The translations under genes were made by a program, and so were the position numbers. DNA of 64,000 bases. It comes from Bolinopsis microptera. Its lineage: Eukaryota > Ctenophora > Tentaculata > Lobata > Bolinopsidae. Below are positions 27,180-37,085 of this stretch, in pieces; positions within the stretch are counted from its first letter, which is position 1, and every line of letters starts with the position of its first letter. Location of the stretch: assembly GCF_026151205.1 (NCBI RefSeq), contig NC_087083.1, positions 6,240,460 through 6,304,459 on the forward strand, read 5' to 3'. The notes below the pieces were generated by a model. It was given only the letters and a program-made list of their open reading frames with translations. It searched no databases and was not told the DNA's origin.

Positions 27180-27500
27180 GTTACGTGTAAATTATGTCAA
27201 GAGCTATATATAGGGGAAACGAGTAGAACAGCACACGATAGATTTTCAGAGCATCGAAGAGCAGTCAACAGGCCTTTAACCTATCCTGATAATGCGTTGG
27301 CTGCTCATTATTCAGAGTTTCACGATAACATAGAACCAGATATTTCCTTCGATATTTTAGAAATTAACTTATATAGCACCATTAAACGTAAAGTGACAGA
27401 AGCTTACTACATTAATTTATTTAAACCTAGTATCAATAACAAAGAAGAGTGCGAGAAGCTTAAGGGATTTCTTTTACAACATATTCAAAGACAAATTTAA
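27180..27500 (+). pseudogene. GIY-YIG endonuclease domain of the Penelope-like element
   Basis: Reads CKLCQELYIGETSRTAHDRF, the GIY-YIG core of Penelope-like endonucleases with the upstream CxxC, then SEHRRAV, AAHYSEFHDN and a C-terminus ending at 27500. The last part is repeated in inverted form in the left arm (20448-20665). Confidence 0.8.
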
Positions 27501-27835
27501 ACAAATAGCACACGACCCTGCTGTTCAGTAGATATTATGTACTTGGACAGAGTGTAAAACGTGTGTACATCACTATTTTCAATGTAATGTACCTGTATTC
27601 AGTGTGTGTAATTTTAATTTAGCATTTTAACTAGTATAGAAGCATTTATTATATACTAACATTTATAACAATTTTAGCCTGAAGATGGCGTTGACGCCGA
27701 AAATTTGCCCTTACTCCTAACTTCCTTGTTTCACTTGTCCTTGTCTCTTCCAACCGGATAATATCCAGATATCAGTATTTCAATCATGAGACTAATAAAC
27801 AGCGAACTACTCCGTTATTTGATAATATAAATCGC

Positions 27836-29954
27836 ATTCAAAGGTTTTTGCGCCATATTTCGTTGTGTATTTCCATAATAAAGTAGGCAGATATAACTAA
27901 TTTTACTTCGGTGGCCTTATAATCTAGTTGTTGATTTAATTATTTTGTATACTAATTTGCTTCATACAGTGTATTGCTGAATAATTTAAGAGTTAAATGT
28001 ACAAATGTCCTTATGAAAGTTTGGAGTTCTTGTCTAATACCTGTCGGAGACTGCTTACTTTATAATAATGTACTTTTCAGGAGCAAAAGTTCACTACGGA
28101 GCAAAAGATAGTGTTTATCTTTTAGTTCATTATTTCCCACTTATAAAAAACAGGTAACTAGAATTTTTTGTTTATTTCTTTGCAAAGCACAAAACAAGAT
28201 ATCTGATATATAGGGTGTACCACTTAAATTTGACTTTTTTCTACTAATATAATTTTCGACAAAATCAAATTTCACGGACTTGAAACTAGTTGGTGGTATC
28301 ATTCTCGCTCATTGCACATATTAAACACTTTGACAGCAAAGTAAAAGTTCTGCTAGTCCCAGGATGGTGCAAGCTCTTTGTAAATTGTAACATAGCTGTA
28401 AACTTGAGTAATTTAATACTCAATACTCAATACCAGCCGATAAGCTGTAAACGGAGAAACAACACCCAACAAATTGGAACATACACTAAAATAAAACACG
28501 TACAACGACAAAAAACGTGAAATTTGAGAAATTTGATAATTAAGAATTCATAGCCGAATTATGAATATCAAAAAGTATAAGTTAATACGTCGAGGTTTTG
28601 AATAATTTTGTTATCTGAAACATTGTCTCACTTACACTATTAAGTTACGGAACATGGAAATAACTGTAAGATTTCCTTGGGCTGTAATCTCTGACAGGCC
28701 TATGATTATCTCAACGCAGAATTTAATGCTCGCGTAAAGATTATGCTTTTTGGAATCAGTATAATGAACATAAAAAGATGCTGTGTAGACTGTAGATGCA
28801 GAGAATTCATGGTCCACCGACAGTCATCCTCTAAAGTCACCTAATTTGTCTAATTTTAGGGAGGGGTGCCAACATGCAACGTTACGCCACTGATAGTCCC
28901 TAGTGAGTAGGGACTAGGGAAGAAGGGATGCTACCCTTAAATCTCCACTTAAATCTAACCTAGATTATGTAACCCTCATCGGTCGAACTTTGTGGGTATG
29001 CCCTGGTTCTTCTAGTGGGACATCATTTAGACAGAACTGATAAATTAATTACGGATTTTGTTTCCAAGATCTTCTATCCTCGCTTTAGAATTACACATGA
29101 AAAAGGTGCATAATTATTGCATATTGCTGTAACTCACACAGTAAATTTATTAAAATGGTAACATTCTTGCGATATTAGAACCTCATACTGATAAGTACGT
29201 GATGGAGGGAGAGTTGGTCACGTGTAAGTAAGAAAGTTGGTCACGTGATCTGCTGAAATCGGCTGATAATCGGCCGATTCTTTCTTGAGAATCTTGAAGA
29301 CTTAATTTAACTGTGCACGCATAATAGCCAACGAATATTTAAGCATATTCGGTTGCATTGTGGTGGAGTGTGGACATATTGCTGCAAAATTAAATAATTT
29401 AAGTGAAATAATTTAACTTCGATACGTACAATTGTACAATGTACATGTGCAATGAGAATGATGTTAATACTCACATTGCATGTTTTATATACCTAATAAT
29501 GATTTAAGATTTTCAGTGGCATCCATCTATAATGGATGAATAATTGTGATCTTGATTATACTTTTGTCCCTAATAAAATGCTGTAAAAATTACGCCTACC
29601 TGAAAATTGTAACGTGACTTAAATTATTATCCATTATTAAAAATGTTGTTTAACTTAATGAATTAATTTTGGACCTACTATTAATTTAACAATTTCAGGT
29701 TTAACGGTAAAATACAACGCTGTAAAAAGCAAGTAATCCTATGTGCAAACCAACACGAGACAGCAAGTGGTAACGTGAGTCAGTGTATGAATTGGAGGAG
29801 AGCGATCACCCAACAAATATACGGGTAATTAGCGAGTAATTAGGGTAATTAGATGTTAATCAACACTTTTTATTTAATTAACATTTTTATCAACTTACAA
29901 ATTCATTTGATAAAAATAGTTAGTTCCAGCTTTAGTTAGCAGGAAACTATACGC
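27836..29954. other. Kinase-intron DNA with a relic transposon end
   Basis: No confident exon. About 28675-28825 resembles a diverged copy of the right tip of the 2752-8531 transposon (GACAGGCCTAT, GCGTAAAG, GGAATCAGTATAATG, AAGATGCTG in the same order). It is followed by TAGTCCCTAGTGAGTAGGGA, two tips head to head. An AG/GT-bounded 50-bp segment near 29709-29753 contains ACGAGACAGCAAG, also found at the start of the kinase exon at 37086, but it has an in-frame stop. Confidence 0.45.
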
Positions 29955-30185
29955 TGTACGTATTTACGAGCAGGAACAAGAGTCTAACTCTAAAGTGGTG
30001 TCAAACCTCAAGAGACTAAAATAATTATTACCTATTTAATTCGCTTAATCTTTTTTATTTGTTTTTTATTTTTTCATGCTGATTTGAAGGCCATTAAAGC
30101 ATAAATTGAACCAGTCAAAAAAGTTTAAGTATCAGTAAAATGGTGCGGATACATAATATTCTAAACTGGTTTATCTGCATTTTCA
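29955..30185 (-). repeat. Small MITE-like repeat (copy 2)
   Basis: The reverse complement matches 14480-14735 (TCAGCATGAAAAAATAAAAA, GACACCACTTTAGAGTTAGA, GTTCCTGCTCG). It lies just beyond the 3' flank of copy 2 of the module-protein gene. Confidence 0.6.
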
Positions 30186-30599
30186 TAGTTTTGAGAAAAA
30201 CGCTTTTAAAATTTTACACATTTTTTCTGCAATATAATAAGTATAATAGCCCCAATTTTGCTTTTATGGCATCCATATGGACAAAATACATCTGCATATG
30301 ATTAATTTGCAGGAAATGCATCTTTATTCAATTAGTTAATTGGCTATTTGCATCAGATATACCATTTTCCAAACATATAATTTGTATTTTTCTATAAAAT
30401 TGGTATATGTGTTGATATTCTATTTTATTTTACATAACCAGCAAAAAATAGCTCTGTTAAAATTAAAAATCGAAACAGTTAAAATATTTCGATCCTAAGT
30501 AGTAATATAAATAATAACAGAAAATATCAGCATTGAATAATGTTCTGTTTTTGAATTTGGTTTTAAAGTTTTTATTTGTTTAAAATTCAGTAAAACTTC

Positions 30600-32036
30600 T
30601 CATTGTATTTTTACAAAATAGATGCTATGAACATTATTGTCACTTTCACTGGCTTTTGACGAAACATCTGCTGAAAGAGAGACATACCAGCCATGCTGGG
30701 CCGCGACCGCCATCATTTTGCCCAAAACAGCTCTCATGTGATGAAAAACAGCACCCTTGGACATATCATGAGCAGTCCAGGGACACCCCTGAACTTTTAT
30801 TTCTAGGTTTGAGTCTGGTAAATTGACCTCCTTTTGAACACCAAATGGATAGAACTGGTAGATACAATCCCTCATTGGGAAACCAACATCGATGGGAAAA
30901 TCAAGTAGCCGAAGCCTATTTAAGCTGGTCAATGACAAGCAAGCATATCTGCAGTTTACTGGGTATGGATTTTTCCGGAAGAGAATAGAGGCTTTATCAG
31001 TCAATCTACGGCTTATGTCAATTGCGTAAAGAGGAGTATATCCATTTTGCCCAAAAACTTCCATAATCCGCGAAATACTTCTTCGTGCAACAATGGCTTC
31101 ATGATCTGTGGAATGCCAAGGATTTCCATGTACTTTTATTTCATGGCTACCGTAATAATCCAGCTTTTCTTGGATAGAAAGACCAGCATCAGTAATAGCG
31201 GTCTCCAAAGGCTCAAGAAGGTGGTTGCAGTTAATCAACCTCAACCTGTCCGTTTTAGACAAGGTCAGCATACAGAAATCATTTGGATGAGCAGTAAAAG
31301 TTGGATCGTACATAAAGAAGAAGGAGTCGGCAGTCCCTTTTAAATTAGTTGAAGCAAGAAGCCTCCAGTTTAGTCCACCCATCCTTCCAACCAAACTGCA
31401 AATTGCTTTTCGAGTGTTTATCCCATCTTCGTGAGTATGACCCCAGTATCCATTTAAAGAAATCTCATGCAGCATCTCACCAGAGGACATAATATCCTCG
31501 GTTCCCGATACACCCTTGGGCCATGCATCTCCAAGAGCTAGCATAACTGCTTGTTTTATATGTTCATCATGATGCAGAAGGGCAAGTTTGTTGCCGTCCA
31601 TCCCACCAGGAGCAATACAGCAAACTCTAGATCGAGCTCTGTTTTCGTTGGGTATCGCACTCTTTGAAAAGAACCAAGTAGCCTGGTCACATTGTCGTGC
31701 TAAATCACTGCTTATGTGCATGTTGTAGCCTAAATTGTACATTTCTTCCAACAGACGTAGAGCAAAGAACTTTCCAAGAGTAGCTCTGGTTTTTCCTCCC
31801 CCAGCTGTGAAAGTGCGGATATCCCCAACATGCATCTTTAGAGTACCGTAGTATTCGATAAGAGGACCTCGAGTGAATCCACATTTGGCAGTTATTTCTT
31901 GGTCGAGTCTTTCAAGCATTTCTCTCACGTCTGGAGTCACATTCATGACCCTTATCTTGGAATGCGAACATATTGATATTGCGGTGTAGGAATCAGGAAT
32001 TGTGGCTACAGATAACTTTGATGCTTGGTTTCCCAT
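30600..32036 (-). CDS. Unrecognised N-myristoylation-signal protein with repeated modules, copy 2
   Basis: A 478-residue intact ORF, about 95 percent identical by eye to the protein at 14964-16415, with the same MGNQAS start. It differs by scattered substitutions (for example HVGDIRTF for HVGDMHTF, FPMRD for VQMRD) and a short in-frame change near the C-terminus (SSKASESDNN for SSKIGGSDNDKY). The flanks are also duplicated, from about 120 bp before the ATG to about 110 bp after the stop, so the unit is about 1.7 kb of DNA and not a spliced copy. It sits antisense in the large kinase intron. Survival of both frames points to selection or a very recent duplication. Confidence 0.8.
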   Translation of the reverse strand: MGNQASKLSVATIPDSYTAISICSHSKIRVMNVTPDVREMLERLDQEITAKCGFTRGPLIEYYGTLKMHVGDIRTFTAGGGKTRATLGKFFALRLLEEMYNLGYNMHISSDLARQCDQATWFFSKSAIPNENRARSRVCCIAPGGMDGNKLALLHHDEHIKQAVMLALGDAWPKGVSGTEDIMSSGEMLHEISLNGYWGHTHEDGINTRKAICSLVGRMGGLNWRLLASTNLKGTADSFFFMYDPTFTAHPNDFCMLTLSKTDRLRLINCNHLLEPLETAITDAGLSIQEKLDYYGSHEIKVHGNPWHSTDHEAIVARRSISRIMEVFGQNGYTPLYAIDISRRLTDKASILFRKNPYPVNCRYACLSLTSLNRLRLLDFPIDVGFPMRDCIYQFYPFGVQKEVNLPDSNLEIKVQGCPWTAHDMSKGAVFHHMRAVLGKMMAVAAQHGWYVSLSADVSSKASESDNNVHSIYFVKIQ

Positions 32037-32360
32037 GTTACCTATTTAAGTTAAGATGTGATTGTTTTCATTAATTATTTAACATTGTAACTGTAGAACA
32101 CCTAGTCAAGTAATGGCGATGTCATTTCCGGGGTGATGTAAAAATACTGTTGCGATTTTAAATGGGCACAATTTATGTGATAAATTAATTAATCACTCTA
32201 TTTTTGTATACTATTTAGGCTTTAAAAAATGTATGAAATATATAATAATACCGGGTGGACCAAGAGTTAGTACCCATACATAGGCGTTAATAGCTCAGTC
32301 ACTGAGTGCCCAATTAAAATAATTCTTCCTGGTATGTTCATTATTTTCAAATGAAGGTTC

Positions 32361-32515
32361 ATCTTACCCTTACCCTTACCCTTACCCTTACCCTTACCCT
32401 TACCCTTACCCTTACCCTTACCCTTACCCTTACCCTTACCCTTACCCTTACCCTTACCCTTACCTTACCCTTACCCTTACCCTATCACTTACCTTTACCC
32501 TTACCCTTACCCTCT
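32361..32515. repeat. (CCCTTA)n hexamer array
   Basis: About 22 units of CCCTTA with a few variants. The complementary unit is TAAGGG, which is not a rotation of the animal telomere repeat TTAGGG. Confidence 0.95.
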
Positions 32516-32934
32516 ATTCCCTACTCACTGGTAGTAACTTCGGACCGTTAGGGATTCAGTCCGCTTACCAGTTTCCATAATCACTCGAATAATGTCTTGT
32601 TTCATATAATATTATAAATGTAATTATTACATAGACAGTATTGTGCAGACAGTATTGAGTATTGAGTCTGTTCCGTATCATGTGATCATGTGATGATAAA
32701 ACAGTAATTATTGTGTGTCAGCTGAGTGGGACAATGTATAGTGTATACAATAAGTATAATGATGGCATTATTTTCACCCTAATTCAACAAATCTGTTAAA
32801 TTCACTAGCAGGAACCCGTCTAACTCTAAAGTGGTGTTCAGCAGATTAAAAGCAAATGGAAGGTGAATGACGGAGGAACCTATATCAATAGAAATAGAAC
32901 AGGCAACTATAGAACTGTTTAAAGAAGAGTTGAC

Positions 32935-33079
32935 AGATTTCGTTTTATGTGTGGACGAAATATCTCAAAGCTAGACAGTTTCCCGGCAGTCCGATCACAA
33001 AGCAGGCAAAGAACCCGAATGCTAGCAAGCCAACATAAATTCTGTACTGAGTAGTTTCCAGGATCGAAGTCTCATTCAT
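32935..33079 (-). pseudogene. Receptor (GPCR) N-terminus/TM1 fragment, copy A
   Basis: From ATG at 33079 the peptide reads MNETSILETTQYRIY, then LLAFGFFACFVIGLPGNCLA, then LRYFV. This is a short glycosylatable N-terminus (NET) and a TM1 with the GN motif typical of rhodopsin-like receptors. Homology with copy B stops just after TM1, and no downstream exons were found. It lies antisense in the kinase intron. The element at 33108-35334 is inserted 29 bp upstream of its ATG. Confidence 0.6.
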
Positions 33080-33107
33080 CCTAAATCTTATAATCAGCGT
33101 AGCTTGA

Positions 33108-35334
33108 GGACACGTTTTTTTTAAGTGTGGTGAGTTGCTGATTTCACCTTTTTCAAAGTAGAGTGCACAAAATGAGGAAAAAGTCGCAATGCTTTTTAAA
33201 GTGCAAACATACATTTGTACATAGGATGAAGTGAAAATATTCAGCAGTTGTGATTTGAAAAAACGAAGTGCCAGGCTCAAGCAGAATATGACTTATGAGC
33301 AATTAAACTGAGTGCCAAAAATCAGCAAACCATTTTAACCTCCAATTGACTAATTCCATTGATTTTGCCATATTTTGCTCAAATATTGTTCACATAACAC
33401 TAGTAGATTGGAGCGAGTAACTGTTTTCAGCATTTTAGTCATTATTAGCAATTCCAGTAAGTGACAGAATCCAGCAAAAAGTCATTTTTATATCTGAATA
33501 CGACTACTCTATTGATGGTTCTTGTCAAAATATTAAAAAGATCAAGGCGTGACTGTGCTATTTTCTGGATAAGATAATGTTTGGTTGTGTCTTTAAACTT
33601 ATTCTTACATGTCTATGTGCGAGCCATCAGCAAAAAGTCACACATGTATCAGCTTGAAATTTATCTTTTTTTAATTGATGAAATAAGTATCGAAATTTCA
33701 GTTCTCTTTTTCAGTCACCTTATTGACTTTTAGATTGAAGTTGCCATTAATCAGTTAAAAGACGGCTTGAACTCTGTACTGCTTACACTCAATTATGTCC
33801 CGAGTGCCCAAATTCAGCATATCAGTCATATAGATAAATGATGTAAAAAGACAAAAATTGTCCATTTCTTGATCCATGGGTGTACAAGTGTTAGTTTAAG
33901 CATCTATTTCGAAAAGTAATGTGTTCATAAAGGGGTCAAAAACAGATAATAATATTAGAGTACCACTAATCAGCTGTAGTGACTGCTGCAGCCAGCGTGG
34001 GAATTACCAACTATTGGAAGTCAATATCAGCATTATCAATCATCTCAAACCACCAAATTGTTTATGTTGCAGATACGAATCTTAGTTTAGTTATATCCTG
34101 AAAATTTAAACAACAAATGTGTCCTGAAAATCAGTAAAAAGTGACTTATTTGACTGAAATAGTCATTCTTACTGCTAAATGGCACTCCTTTTAGTTCAGA
34201 ATATTGTTTGAGGGAGCGTTGTGCCTTTTTTGTTTAATGTGGCACAATTTTGTTGCACTGTGTGCCATTATTCAGCTTAAAATGACTTATTTTTCTAGGC
34301 ATATACCAATGGTAAATCACATAAAATTTGTGCTTTGTAAGCCGTGTTGTGATAACCTGCTATAACTAACTTAAAACTGGCACAATGAACTTCAAACATC
34401 AATAGTATGTCCCAAATTTCCATGATGAACATGATATTGTTGTCAGAAATCTACTTTATCGTGCCAATATTCAGCAAAAAGTCATTTCTATGAAGATTTT
34501 AAGCTAAAAATATTATTTATAAAATGACTTTTTGCTGAATTAGAACACACAATATCGTTAGATTTTGTAAAGAATCATCTTAATGAACCTGCTTAGGCTG
34601 TCAGACATCAATTGTATAGTGCCAATATTCAGCAAAGAGTCATTTCTTTCTAATTTTTAATCGTGATGAATTTGACCTAAAAATGACTTTTTACTGAAAA
34701 CTGACACACTCTTAAGTTGATTTTCGGACAGAATGCTGTTGAGCAGACTTAATCTCGACAGTATGATTGAAAAACGTTCTAATTTTTTGCTTTCTAGCTA
34801 CTGCAATGTAAAAAAAACTCAATTGTAATTTTGTGAGTGAATTTTTACTGAATACAGGCACACAATAGGTTTTTCCTAGGTTACATTATTACAGACCAAC
34901 GTTTCTTGAAAGTTGTTACTGTTCATTCACAAGCTGATCGAAAGTATGGGCCTTGTACAACCCCTTCAACCAAACTAGAAATTTGACCAAACAAATGACT
35001 TTTTGCTTATTTTGAGCACAGTTCAAGTATTCCTACCCCAATCCAAATATTCTTTGAATAATTCTGAGACATAATCTGAATTTTGAACAGAAAAGTCGCA
35101 AAATTCGGTTTTTTACGGGCGTTTTAAACATTATAGTCCAAAATGCTGAAAACTGGCACTACCTTGGTACTATATTATGACATATTAACTAACTAATGGA
35201 TTTTCCTTACAGGGGCAGCTAAGATTAAAGGCATTTCTGTGCAACACTTTCTAGTTACTAGTCATTTTACTTTCATTGTCAAAAGTGTCATGGCACTCAA
35301 AGTCATTTTCACCACACTTAAAAAAAACGTGTCC
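33108..35334. mobile_element. 2.2-kb non-coding TIR element filled with an iterated motif
   Basis: Termini GGACACGTTTTTTTTAAG (extending to GTGTGGTGA, about 26 bp) with TTGA repeated at 33104-33107 and 35335-35338. Copy B of the flanking duplication (near 35950) shows the empty site, AGCGTAGATTGAATCAATAT. The body has no ORF. It carries about fourteen degenerate copies, in both orientations, of a motif around TTCAGCAAAAAGTCATTT preceded by GTGCCAATA. Examples are near 33470, 33627, 34121, 34261, 34461, 34519 (inverted), 34620, 34682 (inverted), 34845 (inverted) and 34998 (inverted). The superfamily is not assigned. Confidence 0.75.
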
Positions 35335-35580
35335 TTGAATCAATATATTATGGAAAGTTTCTCGGACTACTTTATCACAAACTTACGTTAAGACCTTCAA
35401 GTACTGAATAAAACTGATAATTATTTAAAGCTGTGGCTCACTGGCCCACGGTTACTTTAATTTATTTATAACTTAAAACACCGGTATAGTAGTAAAATAA
35501 TTAATGAGGAAACAACTCATAAGCTGAGGCTAGGCAGGGTGCGCTAATAGACCGCATGGTTAAGATCTGTAATGTACAGG
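35335..35580. repeat. Right part of segmental duplicate A
   Basis: Continues the duplicated unit after the inserted element (TTGAATCAATATATTATGGA ... AAGATCTGTAATGTACA). It matches about 35948-36190, and with 32945-33107 makes one copy of a unit of about 400 bp. Confidence 0.75.
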
Positions 35581-35770
35581 ATTAAAGGCACGTGATTAGA
35601 GTGATAACTGTTGATTGACCCTTTCAGATCGTAGAGGGCTTCAACACATGCTCGCTTTGCACATGCATTGTTTTTATTTCGCTATGACTATAATCAATAA
35701 TGATAAAGTAATAAGCAATTTAAAGTCATGTCCCTAGCCCGTTCGTCGCACGTGCATTAATTATGAGTAA

Positions 35771-35924
35771 TTAAACTTGCATGTTGTAGAGTTGTAGGAC
35801 GAAATATCTCAAAGCTAGACAGTTTCCCGGCAGTCCGATCACAAAGCAGGCAAAGAACCCGAACGCTAGCAAGTTATCATAAATTCTGTACTGAGTAGTT
35901 TCCAGGATCGGAGTCTCATTCATC
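35771..35924 (-). pseudogene. Receptor (GPCR) N-terminus/TM1 fragment, copy B
   Basis: From ATG at 35924 the peptide reads MNETPILETTQYRIYDNLLA, then FGFFACFVIGLPGNCLALRY, then FVLQLYNMQV and stop. Same as copy A apart from a few substitutions. It belongs to the uninterrupted copy (about 35800-36190) of the tandem segmental duplication. Only TM1 is present, so this is a fragment or an orphan first exon. Confidence 0.6.
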
Positions 35925-36189
35925 CTAAAACTTATAATCAGCGTAGATTGAATCAATATAATATGAAAAGTTTTTCGGACTACTTTATCACAAACGTATG
36001 TTAAGACCTTTAAGTAATGAATAAAACTGATCATTATCTAAAGCTGTGGCTTGCACTGGCCCACGGTTACTTTTATTTATTTATAACCTAAGACGCCGGT
36101 AAAGTAGTAAAATAATTAATGAGGGAACAACTCATAAGCCACGGCAGCGTGCGCTAATAGACCGCGTGGTTAAGATCTGTAATGTACAT

Positions 36190-36635
36190 GTTGGGCACAG
36201 AAAAAGTGTGCTTTTGGGCACTAAAATTCTTGTTCCTGGGCCAATTTTTATTTTTTCATGCTGATTTGAAAGCATTTAAACCAGTCAAAAAAGTTTCAGT
36301 TTTATATCTTTTACGGTTTTTGCGGAACATCGTGTTAAAAGGTTAAAGTTGATGCCGTGGTGTCAGTAAAATTATACGGAAAACATATGTATATTATAAT
36401 TATATATTGTTAGTCAGCCAATACTGTAAACTATATATAATATAATATGTTTTAATACTTTCAACACTACTATATAACAAATAATTTGAGGATGACTGTA
36501 AAGGTATATTTTACCGACATTTGAAGTCAACGCGTTATTTTACTGACAGTTGTGGCTGACTAACAATATATATATAATAATATATATATAATATCGTCTC
36601 GATTTATATATATATAGTAAGATTTAGTATTATGT
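36190..36635 (-). repeat. Small MITE-like repeat (copy 3), AT-rich end
   Basis: The reverse complement contains CTTACTATATATATATAAAT, TGATGCCGTGGTGTC-like and TCAGCATGAAAAAATAAAAA segments in the order seen at 14452-14735. It contains a long TATATA stretch at about 36565-36615. Confidence 0.55.
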
Positions 36636-37085
36636 AATGGGATGGAAGTGCTTCAACCTGGTGTCACCAGTCCACAACCTGCTACTAGAGTACACACGTA
36701 ACTTGGCAACTCACATTTGCACACACTTATTACACTCTTCCAACCACATTTCACATTGTAACTACTTATACGTGACTATGAAATAGGAAGAAGAAGACAT
36801 CAGCTGATGTTGAGATGGTGAGATGGTACCAACGGTTGTGGTAGTACCGGTTCTATATAATACGTATTACGTCATGAGAGTGTTCTCTGAGTTCAATTTA
36901 CCTCGTTTAGCCGAAAATAATACCGTTATAATGTTATCCATATATAATATGCTTTTATCCCTTCTGTTGTTTTTTTTTTCAAAACTGATTAAAATGCCCC
37001 AGAAACAATTAGAAATTTGAATGAAAGAAACATGAAATCATGAGACTCAATAATAATACACGGCTCAATGAGACTTCTTTCACAG

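Noticed and set aside
29709-29753. Missing kinase exon
   Set aside because: It has AG and GT borders and a 13-bp match to the exon at 37086, but an in-frame stop in the phase required by the exon at 19766.
32361-32515. Telomere or interstitial telomeric repeat
   Set aside because: The unit is CCCTTA (complement TAAGGG), which is not a rotation of TTAGGG.
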